In this document: piece by piece, positions 36,056 to 44,916 of the stretch
Layout of the letters: every line of letters begins with the position of its first letter
Numbering within the stretch: position 1 is the stretch's first letter
NCBI GenBank assembly: GCA_964430505.1
Contig: CAYSGH010000003.1
Location: 1 to 64,000, forward strand
Reading direction: 5' to 3'
Source of the DNA: UBA6176 sp032119375
GTDB taxonomy: Bacteria > Verrucomicrobiota > Verrucomicrobiia > Limisphaerales > UBA9464
DNA length: 64,000 nt
Made by a program: the position numbers and the translations under genes
Notes under the pieces: generated by a model
What the model saw: only the letters and a program-made list of their open reading frames with translations
The model's database searches: none
Told to the model about the DNA's origin: nothing

Positions 36056-37087
36056 GTGAGCACCGGAAATTCCTGCAAGACGCGCGTCTCGTTCTACGAC
36101 ACCAAGCCCTACGACCGGGACTACATGCTGGCCGCCCAGGGGGCCGATCGACTGGATTGGTGCTTCCATGAGTTTCGCCTTTCGGCGGCGACGGCGGCGA
36201 CGGCCTCCGGCAGCCAGGCCGTGTGCGCCTTCGTCAACGACCGTCTCGACGCGCCCTGCCTCCGCTCCCTGGCCAACGTCGGCATCCGGCACGTCGCCCT
36301 TCGCTGCGCCGGATTCAACCAGGTGGACATCGCCGCCGCGACGGCGCTTGGCATCGGCGTCACCCGGGTCCCGGCGTATTCCCCGAATGCCGTCGCCGAG
36401 CACGCCTTGGCGCTCGTCCTCACCCTGAACCGGCGCATTCACCGCGCCTACAATCGTGTCCGCGAGTTCAACTTCTCGCTCGCCGGGCTCGTGGGCTTCG
36501 ACATGCACGGGAAGACCGTTGGCATCGTGGGCACCGGCCGGATCGGGCGCTGCGCCGCGCAGGCCTTTCGCGGTCTCGGGTGCCGCGTCCTGGCGTGCGA
36601 CGTGGCGCCGGAGCCCGCATGGGCCGCCGCGTCCGGCATCGAGTTGACCTCGTTCGAGACCCTCCTGGCCCAGTCCGACATCCTCAGCCTGCACGTGCCC
36701 CTGACCCGCGAGACGCATCACCTTCTCAATGCCGACACGCTGGGCCGGATGAAGCCGGGCGCATACCTCGTCAACACGAGCCGCGGCAAGCTGGTGGACA
36801 CCACCGCGTTGATTGCCGCGTTGAAGTCCGGGCACCTCGGTGGCGTGGCCCTCGACGTGTACGAGGAGGAGGAGGGCATTTTCTTCGAGGATCACTCCGC
36901 GCGGGGCCTTGCCGACGACGAGCTGGCGCGGTTGTTGTCGTTTCCCAACGTGCTCGTGACGTCACACCAGGCCTTCCTCACCCACGAGGCCCTGGGGGAG
37001 ATCGCGCGCGTCACCGTGGGCAACCTCGTCGCGGGCCCCGGTGGCCCATGGCTTCCGGGGACGTGCCTCGGACCCGCCGTTGCCTGA
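36056..37087 (+). CDS. ldhA: D-lactate dehydrogenase, 2-hydroxyacid dehydrogenase family (343 aa)
   Basis: NAD-dependent interconversion of pyruvate and D-lactate in the cytoplasm, expected in fermentation. The N-terminus FYDTKPYDRDYM matches the D-LDH branch. The Rossmann motif GIVGTGRIGR lies in the middle; NTSRGKLVD carries the substrate Arg, DVYEEEEGIFFED is the characteristic D-LDH loop, and SHQAFLTHEAL carries the catalytic His. The GTG at 36056 is chosen because it gives the normal length; a TTG at 36044 would add four residues. There is no clear ribosome-binding site for either. It lies 45 bp before parB on the same strand. Confidence 0.92.
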   Translation: MSTGNSCKTRVSFYDTKPYDRDYMLAAQGADRLDWCFHEFRLSAATAATASGSQAVCAFVNDRLDAPCLRSLANVGIRHVALRCAGFNQVDIAAATALGIGVTRVPAYSPNAVAEHALALVLTLNRRIHRAYNRVREFNFSLAGLVGFDMHGKTVGIVGTGRIGRCAAQAFRGLGCRVLACDVAPEPAWAAASGIELTSFETLLAQSDILSLHVPLTRETHHLLNADTLGRMKPGAYLVNTSRGKLVDTTALIAALKSGHLGGVALDVYEEEEGIFFEDHSARGLADDELARLLSFPNVLVTSHQAFLTHEALGEIARVTVGNLVAGPGGPWLPGTCLGPAVA

Positions 37088-37132
37088 CGCCACGATTGCA
37101 ACGGGAAGCCGGTCGTTCCTAGTCTGCATGCC

Positions 37133-38071
37133 ATGTCGAAACCGGCGCTGGGTCGTGGGCTTGGGGCGTTGCTGGGCGGCGGCCGTTCCTCAGCGGCCCC
37201 GGCCAGCGCGGCCGCGTCGCCGTTCGCCCAGCCCCCGGCCGCGAACGCCGGGGCCGACGCCGCCGTCGGCACCCGCACGGTTCGCAACGTGGCCCTCGAC
37301 CAGGTCGTGCCCAGCCCGTTGCAACCCCGGCGCGACTTCACCGAGGAGGCCTTGCGCGAGCTGGCGGAGTCCATCCGGACGCAGGGCATCCTCCAGCCGC
37401 TGGTCGTTCGGCCGGGCAAGGCCGGGCTGGAATTGATCGCGGGCGAGCGTCGTTGGCGCGCCGCGCGGATCGCGGGCCTCGAGGAGGTCCCCGTCCTCGA
37501 ACGCCAGGCCACGGACCGCGAGGTGCTGGAGCTGGCCCTCGTCGAAAACCTCCAACGGGAAAACCTCAATCCCCTCGAGGAAGCCCTCGGCTACTCGGAA
37601 CTCCAGTCCCGCTTCGACCTCACCCAGGACCAGGTCGCCCAGAAGGTCGGCCGCAGCCGCGCCGCCGTCGCCAACGCGCTCCGGTTGCTCAAGCTCCCCG
37701 CCGACGTCCAGGACGCGCTCAAGGCCGGCCAGCTTTCCGTGGGCCACGCCAAGGTGCTCCTCGGCATCGGCGACGCGGCGTTGTTGTCCTCCGTCGCGCG
37801 CCAGGCCCGCGAGCAGGGCCTTTCCGTGCGGCAAACCGAGGAGGTCGTGGCCCGCCTCACCGCAAAGCCCGCCGACAAGCCCGCCGCCGCCGCCGTCCCG
37901 TCAGCGTCCCGGGACCCCCACGTGGTGGACGTCGAAAACCGGCTCCGCGAGCGCCTCGCCACGCGCGTGGGCGTGCGCTATCGCGCCGGGCGCGGCGCCA
38001 TCGAGATCCGCTTTGCCAACGACGACGAGCTCAACCGCGTCCTCGACCTTCTCGGCGTCCAGATCGACTAG
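37133..38071 (+). CDS. parB: Chromosome-partitioning protein ParB
   Basis: Begins MSKPALGRGLGALLGGG, the usual ParB start. The ParB/Srx nucleotide-binding domain is seen at about residues 45-140 (PSPLQPRRDF, ELAESIRTQGILQPLVVRP, AGERRWRAARIAGL), followed by the DNA-binding helix-turn-helix (LTQDQVAQKVGRSRAAVANAL) and the C-terminal dimerisation region. It spreads from parS sites and loads SMC, and acts with ParA in segregating chromosome origins. Length 312 aa is normal. Unusually, no parA is beside it: the neighbours are D-lactate dehydrogenase and a sugar kinase. No parS-like 16-bp palindrome was found by eye. Confidence 0.96.
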   Translation: MSKPALGRGLGALLGGGRSSAAPASAAASPFAQPPAANAGADAAVGTRTVRNVALDQVVPSPLQPRRDFTEEALRELAESIRTQGILQPLVVRPGKAGLELIAGERRWRAARIAGLEEVPVLERQATDREVLELALVENLQRENLNPLEEALGYSELQSRFDLTQDQVAQKVGRSRAAVANALRLLKLPADVQDALKAGQLSVGHAKVLLGIGDAALLSSVARQAREQGLSVRQTEEVVARLTAKPADKPAAAAVPSASRDPHVVDVENRLRERLATRVGVRYRAGRGAIEIRFANDDELNRVLDLLGVQID

Positions 38072-38106
38072 GCCTGTCCTTCCCGTCCCTTCATCCCCTT
38101 TTCAAC

Positions 38107-39237
38107 ATGCCCATCCCCAATTCCCCCGACTTCCTCCATGGCGCCGCCTCGCGGCTGGAGGCGGTGGCGTCCCGTGTGCCCGAGTTGTCCGCGTTCGTGG
38201 GCCTCGACGGCTTCGTCGATGAAATCCTCCATGTCGTGGACAAGCGGCACGACGCCAACCGCTTCGACCGCGTGCCGACGATCGGCGCGTACGGGCAACG
38301 GCTCGTGGCCGCCGCCGGGCGCTCGACCAACGTCGAGCTGGTCCGGGCAATGACCAAGCTGGGCGGCAACGGCCCCATCATGGCCAACGCCCTCGCCAGC
38401 TTCGGCCTGCGCGTCAGCTACCTCGGCGCGCTCGGTTACCCCGCGCTGCATCCCGTCTTCGACGAGTTCAGCCGCCGCGCCGAGGTCGCCTCCATCTGTG
38501 ATCCGGGCCTGACGGACGCGCTCGAGTTCGACGACGGCAAGATCCTCGTCGGGAAGCATTACACGCTGAAGGAGGTCAACTGGGCCAACATCTGCACGCG
38601 CTACGGCAAGGACCGCTTCGCGCTGAAGTTCGCGAGCGCGGACCTCGTGGGCTTCGTGAACTGGACGATGCTGCCGTTCATGTCGGACATCTGGGCATCG
38701 ATCCAGTCGGAGCTGCTGCCGGGCTTGATGGGCGAGCGCCGGAAGTTGTTCGTGGACCTGGCCGACCCCGAGAAGCGGCTGCCCTCGGACATCGAGCGGG
38801 CCCTCGACCTCATCGCGCGGTTCCAGTCGCGGTTCGACGTCATCCTGGGGTTGAACGAGAAGGAGGCGTATGAGATCGCCCGCGTCCTCGGCCTGGATGC
38901 GACGCCGCGCGACCCCGAGGGCCTTGCGGCGCTCACGCTCGACATTCATTCGCGCGTCCCCGTGTCCACCTTGGTCGTGCATCCCGTGGCGTATGCCCTC
39001 GCCAGCGACGGGTCGGCCGTCGAGGTCGTCGAGGGCCCCGTTTGCAGGAAGCCCCGCATCACGACGGGAGCCGGCGACCACTTCAACTCCGGCTTTTGCC
39101 TGGGCAAGCTCCTGGGACTGTCCAACGCCGACGCCGTCCTCTGCGGCGTGTCCACGTCCGGCCATTACGTCCGGACGGCCAAGAGCCCGTCGGTGGCGGA
39201 CCTCGTCCACCTCATGCGTCATTGGCCCAAGGAGTAA
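38107..39237 (+). CDS. PfkB/ribokinase-family carbohydrate kinase (376 aa)
   Basis: The start at the ATG at 38107 opens the conserved body. PfkB features seen are VGLDGFVDEI near the N-terminus, LGGNGPIMANALASFG (substrate-side glycine motif), a lid region, and the ATP/anion-hole motif TTGAGDHFNSGF with the catalytic Asp at about residue 324. The family phosphorylates sugars or nucleosides with ATP; the substrate cannot be told from sequence. It is longer than ribokinases (about 300 aa) owing to insertions around residues 150-220. It starts 35 bp after parB. Confidence 0.88.
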   Translation: MPIPNSPDFLHGAASRLEAVASRVPELSAFVGLDGFVDEILHVVDKRHDANRFDRVPTIGAYGQRLVAAAGRSTNVELVRAMTKLGGNGPIMANALASFGLRVSYLGALGYPALHPVFDEFSRRAEVASICDPGLTDALEFDDGKILVGKHYTLKEVNWANICTRYGKDRFALKFASADLVGFVNWTMLPFMSDIWASIQSELLPGLMGERRKLFVDLADPEKRLPSDIERALDLIARFQSRFDVILGLNEKEAYEIARVLGLDATPRDPEGLAALTLDIHSRVPVSTLVVHPVAYALASDGSAVEVVEGPVCRKPRITTGAGDHFNSGFCLGKLLGLSNADAVLCGVSTSGHYVRTAKSPSVADLVHLMRHWPKE

Positions 39238-39291
39238 GGGCCGCGCCCGACGCTTGCCCCGAGCCGCAACCTTTCGTCCCCGAAACGTCCC

Positions 39292-39864
39292 ATGGTCCTG
39301 CCCATCGTTCCCTACGGCACCCCGGTGCTCCGCAAGAAGTGCGCGCCCGTCCCGGGATTGAACGACGACGTGCGTCGGTTGATCGCGGACATGTTCGAGA
39401 CGATGGCGGCGGCCGACGGCGTCGGGTTGGCGGCCCCGCAGGTCGGCCACGCCATCCAGCTCGCGTTGGTGGACGTCCGTGACGTGCCCAGTCGTCCGTC
39501 GAGACTTTGGCTCGATGGGCGCGAGGCCGACGTGGACGCGTTCATGCCGCTAGTCTTGATCAACCCGCGCATCCAGCCCGTGGGGGCGCCGTCCAAGGCG
39601 GGCGAGGGTTGCCTGTCGTTCCCGGACATCTACGGCGACGTGCAGCGGCCCGGGGAGGTGGAGGTGGTGGCGTTGAACGAGCGGTTTGAGGAATACCGAT
39701 TCAAGGCCGGCGGCCTGCTCTCGCGTGCCGTGCAACATGAGGTCGATCACCTCAACGGCGTCCTCTTCATCGACCGCATGGACTCCGCCGCCCGGGCGGA
39801 GGTGAAGGCGGACGTGGACGACTTGCTCGCCCGGACGAAGGCGGCGTTGGCCCGGCGGGGTTGA
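39292..39864 (+). CDS. def: Peptide deformylase
   Basis: Removes the formyl group from the N-terminal methionine of new proteins. The three deformylase motifs are present: GVGLAAPQVG (residues 43-52), EGCLSFP (metal ligand Cys107) and HEVDH (metal ligands His149 and His153, catalytic Glu150). About 20 extra residues (SRPSRLWLDGREADVD) lie between motifs 1 and 2. It lies 54 bp after the sugar kinase on the same strand and converges with the efflux-pump operon. Confidence 0.96.
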   Translation: MVLPIVPYGTPVLRKKCAPVPGLNDDVRRLIADMFETMAAADGVGLAAPQVGHAIQLALVDVRDVPSRPSRLWLDGREADVDAFMPLVLINPRIQPVGAPSKAGEGCLSFPDIYGDVQRPGEVEVVALNERFEEYRFKAGGLLSRAVQHEVDHLNGVLFIDRMDSAARAEVKADVDDLLARTKAALARRG

Positions 39865-39870
39865 ACGCGC

Positions 39871-39897
39871 GGGCAGGTCCCAGAGGGGTTCCTGCCC
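39871..39897. terminator. Candidate hairpin between convergent def and RND pump genes
   Basis: GGGCAGG and CCTGCCC make a 7-bp stem with a further inner CCC/GGG pairing, six bases past the def stop and about 30 bases past the pump gene stop. It sits where a shared bidirectional terminator would be expected but has no T run on either strand. Confidence 0.4.
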
Positions 39898-39925
39898 CGG
39901 GGCCGCAGAGGGGGCCGCATCCGCC

Positions 39926-42900
39926 CTAGGAGCCCGGTGCGCGGTTGCCCGCGCGTTCCCGCGCGTGCCGGATCCAGAGGAACAACACGGGCGTGACCAC
40001 CAGGATGTGCAGCAGGCTGGAAACCGTCCCGCCAATGACAGGGACGGCGATGGGTTTCATCACCTCGGCCCCGGGCCGATGGCTCCACAAGATGGGCAGG
40101 AGGCTGGCCACGGTGGTCGCCACGGTCATGACCTTCGGACGCAGGCGCAGGCGCGCGCCCGCGATAACGGCCTCCAACAACTCGGGCCGCGTCAGCGGTC
40201 GCCCCAGCTCGGCACGGCGCTTGGCCACGGCCTCCTCCAGGTACACCACCATCACCACGCCCGTCTGGATGGCGACGCCGAACAACGCGATGTAGCCAAT
40301 CCACACCGCGACGCTGAACGGGTGGCCGTACACCGCCTGCAGGAACACCGACCCGCTCAGGGCAAACGGCACCGCCAGGATGACGTGGGCCGCCTCCACG
40401 GCGTCGCGATACGCGAGGTACAAGACGAGGAAGATCACCAGCAACGACGCCGGAACCACCATCCGCAGCGTCCGCGCCGCGCGCAGCAGGTTCTCGAACT
40501 CGCCGCTGTACTCGAGTGTCACGCCGGCCGGCAACCGCGGCTTCAGGTCCTTCTCCATTCGCGCGCGGACGTCGTCCACGAACGAACCCAGGTCGCGCCC
40601 GCGCACGTTCGCCTGCACGTACACGCGAAGGCGCCCGTTCTCCGACGCGATCTCGCCCGGGCCCACCACGCGCCGGATGCGCGCCACCTGCCCCAGCGGG
40701 ACGCTCCGGCCCTCCATGCCCAACACGGGCAACCCGGCGAACCGCTCGATGTCGTCGCGGGCCTCCCGATGGAACCGCACCTGGATGGGCAGCCGCTGGC
40801 GCCCGTCAATCACGGTCCCGGCGCGTGCGCCGCCAATGCCGGCCTCCACCACCTCCATGACGTCGCGCGCCGACACGCCATAGCGGGCGGCCATGGGCCG
40901 GTCGATCTCCACCTGGAGGTACGGCTTGCCCTGCGTGCGGCTCGGGGCCACGCCGGTCGCACCCGGGACGTCGCGCAGGATGCGCTCCGCCTCGAAGGCC
41001 CATCGCTGGAGCACGTCGGTGTCGTCCCCCAGCAGCTTCACGCCCAGTTGCGCGCGGATGCCGGTGGAGATCATGAGCACGCGGTTCTCGATGGGCTGGA
41101 GGAAGCCCGGTGCATAGCCCGGGACGTCGGAGAGCTTCTCCTGCAACTCGGCCACCAACTCGTCGGGCGTGAGGTTGGGTCGCCACTCGGACCGGGGCCG
41201 CAGCGTGATCGTGGTCTCGATCATCTCGATGGGCGCGGGGTCGGTGGGCGTCTCGGCGCGGCCGAGCTTCCCGGCGGCGCTCACCACCTCGGGCACGGAA
41301 CGGATGACGCGGTCCTGCCAGGCCATGATGCGCTGGATCTCGGGCAGCGACAGCGTCGGAACCAGCACCGGCATGAAGAGCAGGGAGCCCTCGTCCAAGG
41401 GCGGCATGAACTCGCGCCCGAACCCGCCGAGGCGCGACGCAAGCCGTCCTTGCCCCATCTTTTCAAGTCGTTCCAGAACGGGCCGGGGCAGGCCAAACGC
41501 CGTGACGATTGCCACGGCGAGGATGAGCGCGGCCAGTCCTACCACCGCCACGGGCCGAGCCAACGCCCAGCGCAGGACGGGGTCGTACCCACGCAGCAAC
41601 CAGCGCATCACGCGGTTGTCCTCCTCGCGATGGAACGGGCCGCGCACGAGCAACGAGCACAGCACCGGCACCAGCGTCACGGCCAGCAACGTCGCGGCCA
41701 CGCAGGCGAACGTCTTGGTGTACGCCAGCGGATGGAACAGTTTGCCCTCCCCCCCTTGCAGCGCGAACACGGGCAGGAAGGCAAGGATGATGATGGCCAT
41801 GGCGAACACGATGGGGCGCCCCACCTGCGCGGCGGCCTCGCGCGTGCAGGCCATGGTCTCGGAAGGCGTGAGCCGACGCCCATGGACGCGCTCCGCCTCC
41901 TCGCAATGCCGGATCACGTTCTCCGTCATCACGATCCCGGCGTCCACCAGCACCCCAATGGCGATGGCGATGCCCGCGAGGGACATGATGTTTGAGGTGA
42001 TCCCGAACCCCTGCATCAGCAGGAACGAGACGAGGATGCTGGCCGGGAGCGGCAGCGTGACGATCAGGATGGAGCGGAAGTGGAACAGGAAGATGACGTG
42101 CGCCAGCGTCACGAGCAGCACCTCCTCCACGAGCGCGTCCCGCAGCGTGGCAATCGTGCGCGCGATGAGGTCCGAGCGGTCGTAGAAGGGCCGGACCTCG
42201 ACCCCCGGCGGCAGGCTGCCGCGGATGTCCGCCAGCCGTGCCTTGATGCGCTCGATCACCGCCATCGCGTTCTCGCCCGTTCGCATCACCACCACGCCGC
42301 CCACCACCTCGCGCCCGTCCACGTCGAGCGCGCCCCGGCGGAACTCGCCGGTGACCTCGACATGGCCCACGTCGCGGATGCGCACCGGCGCGCCATTGGT
42401 TTCCATGAGGGCGATCTCCTCGAGGTCGGCCGGCGATTGCACGAGCCCGACGCCGCGGACGACGAACTCCATGCCATTCTCCTCCACGGCCTTGCCGCCG
42501 ACGTTCAGGTGGTTGGCCGAGATGGCCTCCAGCACGCGCGACAGCGGGATGCCGAGCGCGCGCAGGCGCAGCGGGTCCAGCTCGACGGAGTATTGCCGGA
42601 CGAAGCCGCCAATCGACGCCACCTCGGCCACGCCGGGCACGGACTGGAGCTGGTATCGCAGGAAGAAGTCCTGCACGGCGCGCAGTTGGCCGAGGTCGGT
42701 CGCGGCGTCCGCGCGGCCGGGCTCGACGTGAAGGTAGTACTGGTACACCCAGCCCAGGCCGGTCGCGTCGGGCCCCAGCAACGGCGTGACGCCCGACGGA
42801 AGCTGTGCCGCCAACAACCCCAGGCGTTCCGAGACGCGCTGCCGCGCCTCGAGCGAGGGAATGGCGTCCTCGAAGACGACGGTGACCAGCGAGAACCCGA

Positions 42901-43162
42901 ACATCGAGGTGGCGCGGACGGCCTTCACGCCGCGGAGCCCCTGCAGGTTGACGCTCAGGGGATAGGTGACCTGGTCCTCCACCTCGCGCGGGCTCCGGCC
43001 CATCCAGTCGGCGTACACCAGCACCTGGTTCTCGGACAGGTCCGGGATGGCATCGACCGGCGTGTTGCGCAGCGCGCGCAGGCCCCACGCGCCCACGAGC
43101 AACGCGGCGCACAACACGAGGAACCGGTTCCGGAGCGAGGCCTCGATGAGTCGTTGAATCAT
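39926..43162 (-). CDS. cusA: CusA/CzcA-type heavy-metal efflux RND transporter (1078 aa)
   Basis: The inner-membrane proton-driven pump of a tripartite metal efflux system. The ATG at 43162 overlaps the stop of the adaptor gene by four bases (ATGA), which fixes the start; MIQRLIEASLRNRFLVL is the typical family N-terminus. Twelve transmembrane segments in two sets are visible, with the heavy-metal RND signature GVLVDAGIVMTENV carrying the proton-relay Asp and Glu. The periplasmic part has PDLSENQVLVYADW, typical of CusA/CzcA. Cu(I)/Ag(I) is inferred mainly from the copper-type domains of the adaptor; zinc, cobalt or cadmium cannot be excluded. Confidence 0.94.
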   Translation of the reverse strand: MIQRLIEASLRNRFLVLCAALLVGAWGLRALRNTPVDAIPDLSENQVLVYADWMGRSPREVEDQVTYPLSVNLQGLRGVKAVRATSMFGFSLVTVVFEDAIPSLEARQRVSERLGLLAAQLPSGVTPLLGPDATGLGWVYQYYLHVEPGRADAATDLGQLRAVQDFFLRYQLQSVPGVAEVASIGGFVRQYSVELDPLRLRALGIPLSRVLEAISANHLNVGGKAVEENGMEFVVRGVGLVQSPADLEEIALMETNGAPVRIRDVGHVEVTGEFRRGALDVDGREVVGGVVVMRTGENAMAVIERIKARLADIRGSLPPGVEVRPFYDRSDLIARTIATLRDALVEEVLLVTLAHVIFLFHFRSILIVTLPLPASILVSFLLMQGFGITSNIMSLAGIAIAIGVLVDAGIVMTENVIRHCEEAERVHGRRLTPSETMACTREAAAQVGRPIVFAMAIIILAFLPVFALQGGEGKLFHPLAYTKTFACVAATLLAVTLVPVLCSLLVRGPFHREEDNRVMRWLLRGYDPVLRWALARPVAVVGLAALILAVAIVTAFGLPRPVLERLEKMGQGRLASRLGGFGREFMPPLDEGSLLFMPVLVPTLSLPEIQRIMAWQDRVIRSVPEVVSAAGKLGRAETPTDPAPIEMIETTITLRPRSEWRPNLTPDELVAELQEKLSDVPGYAPGFLQPIENRVLMISTGIRAQLGVKLLGDDTDVLQRWAFEAERILRDVPGATGVAPSRTQGKPYLQVEIDRPMAARYGVSARDVMEVVEAGIGGARAGTVIDGRQRLPIQVRFHREARDDIERFAGLPVLGMEGRSVPLGQVARIRRVVGPGEIASENGRLRVYVQANVRGRDLGSFVDDVRARMEKDLKPRLPAGVTLEYSGEFENLLRAARTLRMVVPASLLVIFLVLYLAYRDAVEAAHVILAVPFALSGSVFLQAVYGHPFSVAVWIGYIALFGVAIQTGVVMVVYLEEAVAKRRAELGRPLTRPELLEAVIAGARLRLRPKVMTVATTVASLLPILWSHRPGAEVMKPIAVPVIGGTVSSLLHILVVTPVLFLWIRHARERAGNRAPGS

Positions 43163-44868
43163 GGGAGGAGGGTTCCGCAGTCGAGCATGTCCTTGCCGAA
43201 CCATGGGTTCCGCACGGGAGCTTGCCATTGCCACCATGTCGCCGTCGGCGGCGCGCCCGGGAACGAGCGGGAGGTCATCGGGCACTTGATGAGCCTCATG
43301 CCATCGAAGCCGGACTTGCCACGCAACGCCTTCACCGTGGCGAGCCATGGGGTGGTCCACTGGTGGAAGGCACGCCGGGCGGCGGTGAGCTCGGCGGCGG
43401 ACGCGATGTTGCCTGGGAACATCTCCGTGGGCGGGGCGTTCACGCCGAGCTTTTCCATCGTGGCGACGGACTGCTGGATGGCGGGAATGGCCCGGTTGAA
43501 GGCCGCGAGGTCGTCGGAGGCCAGCGCGTCAGAGGCGAGGGCCGTGGCCTTCAGGAAGGCGCCGAGAGCGACGCGCGCGGCGTCGGTGGCAGGTTCCCAT
43601 GCAACGCTTGGAGCCTGCGTGGCCGGGATGTTGGAAGGGGCATCGCCGGCCGGCGAGACGCTGCCATCCTGAAGCTGGGATTGGGCGTCGAGGAGCAGGC
43701 CGCCCTGGACGACGACCACGTCGTTCTCGTCGAGGCCTTCGAGAATCTCGAACGCGTCGTCGCCCACGCGGCCGAGCCGCAGCGGGCGCGCCTCGTATTG
43801 GCCGGGGGCGAGTTCCACGAAGGCAAACGGCGCGCCGCCTGGATTGAGCACCGCCGGTCGCGGCACCACGAGCGTCGGCGGGGCTTCCACGCGGACGCGG
43901 CCCTCGACGAAGGCCTTGTGGCGCAGTCGGCGCACGCCCTCGACCAGGGGGTTGGGAACCTCGACGCGCACGCGCGCGATGCGGGTCATGGGATCGAGGT
44001 TGGGGTCGATGAAGGTGATGCGGTTGGTGAGGAGCAGGCCGGGGACGGACGGGGTGGTGAGGACGACTTCCTGGCCGGGCTTGAGCCATGCGAGGTCGGG
44101 CTCGTAGGCGTCGAGCTGGACCCACATGACGGAGAAGTCGGCGAGCTCGAAGAGGGGCTCGCCCTCGCGGACCCATTGCCCGGCAAAGGCAATCCGGCGA
44201 ACCACGGTGCCGCCCATCGGCGACATCCAGGGAAGGGTGCGTTGGTCGGGGCGCAGGGTGGAGGGAAGGTCGGCCACCTGCGGGGCCGTCATGCCGAGCT
44301 GACGCAGGCGGACGGCGGAGGCGTCGAGCATGGAGGGCGCGGCTCCAGACTTGGCGAGGGCGACATGCTCGCGGGCGGCCGTCAGGAGCGGCGGGCTGTA
44401 CAGCTCGGCGAGGATCGTGCCCTCCTGGACCTCGGCCCCCGGATGATGCACGTGGATGGCCTCGATGCGGCCCTCGACGGCGGCGGACAGGACGCGATGG
44501 CGGGCGTCGTTATCGTCGAGCGTGCCAGCCAGGCGAAGGGTTCGAACGAGCGGGCGACGCGTGATGGGGCGCGTTGCGATGCCCACGGCGGAGATGGAGT
44601 TGGGCTGGAGCTTCACCGTTCCCGGCGCGGCCTGGGCCTCGGCGTCGCCTTCGTAAATGGGCACGAGCTTCATGCCGCAGATCGTGCAGTTGCCGGGCTC
44701 CGGCGACGTGATCCACGGGTGCATGGGCGACTGGTAGAAGCGGAGCCGCCGGACGGCGTGGGTGCTGGCGACGGAGTCGTGGGCATGGACCGGGCCGACG
44801 CGGCGTCCGGCCCAGAAGGCGGCCGTGGTCGCGGCCGCGAGCAGGAGGATGAGGGCGATGGCTTTCAT
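43159..44868 (-). CDS. cusB: CusB-like periplasmic adaptor with N-terminal metal-binding and C-terminal DUF3347-like domains (569 aa)
   Basis: Membrane-fusion protein linking the RND pump to the outer-membrane channel. Residues 1-30 are the membrane anchor or signal. YQSPMHPWI...GNCTICGMKLVPIY (about residues 45-72) is the heavy-metal-binding domain of CusB-type adaptors, with Met, His and two Cys. The barrel-sandwich hybrid and beta-barrel follow (GRIEAIHVHHPGAEVQEGT, SPMGGTVVRRIAFAGQWVREG). The last 130 residues end in ATWWQWQAPVRNPWFGKDML, the pattern of DUF3347 domains found in copper proteins. It is encoded between the channel gene (48-bp gap) and the pump gene (ATGA overlap). The start is preceded directly by TTCCCTCCCC, not a Shine-Dalgarno sequence. 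Confidence 0.93.
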   Translation of the reverse strand: MKAIALILLLAAATTAAFWAGRRVGPVHAHDSVASTHAVRRLRFYQSPMHPWITSPEPGNCTICGMKLVPIYEGDAEAQAAPGTVKLQPNSISAVGIATRPITRRPLVRTLRLAGTLDDNDARHRVLSAAVEGRIEAIHVHHPGAEVQEGTILAELYSPPLLTAAREHVALAKSGAAPSMLDASAVRLRQLGMTAPQVADLPSTLRPDQRTLPWMSPMGGTVVRRIAFAGQWVREGEPLFELADFSVMWVQLDAYEPDLAWLKPGQEVVLTTPSVPGLLLTNRITFIDPNLDPMTRIARVRVEVPNPLVEGVRRLRHKAFVEGRVRVEAPPTLVVPRPAVLNPGGAPFAFVELAPGQYEARPLRLGRVGDDAFEILEGLDENDVVVVQGGLLLDAQSQLQDGSVSPAGDAPSNIPATQAPSVAWEPATDAARVALGAFLKATALASDALASDDLAAFNRAIPAIQQSVATMEKLGVNAPPTEMFPGNIASAAELTAARRAFHQWTTPWLATVKALRGKSGFDGMRLIKCPMTSRSFPGAPPTATWWQWQAPVRNPWFGKDMLDCGTLLP

Positions 44869-44916
44869 GGGGAGGGAACGAGGAAAGGAGTTGCGAGTGT
44901 TGAGGCCGACGCGGTG

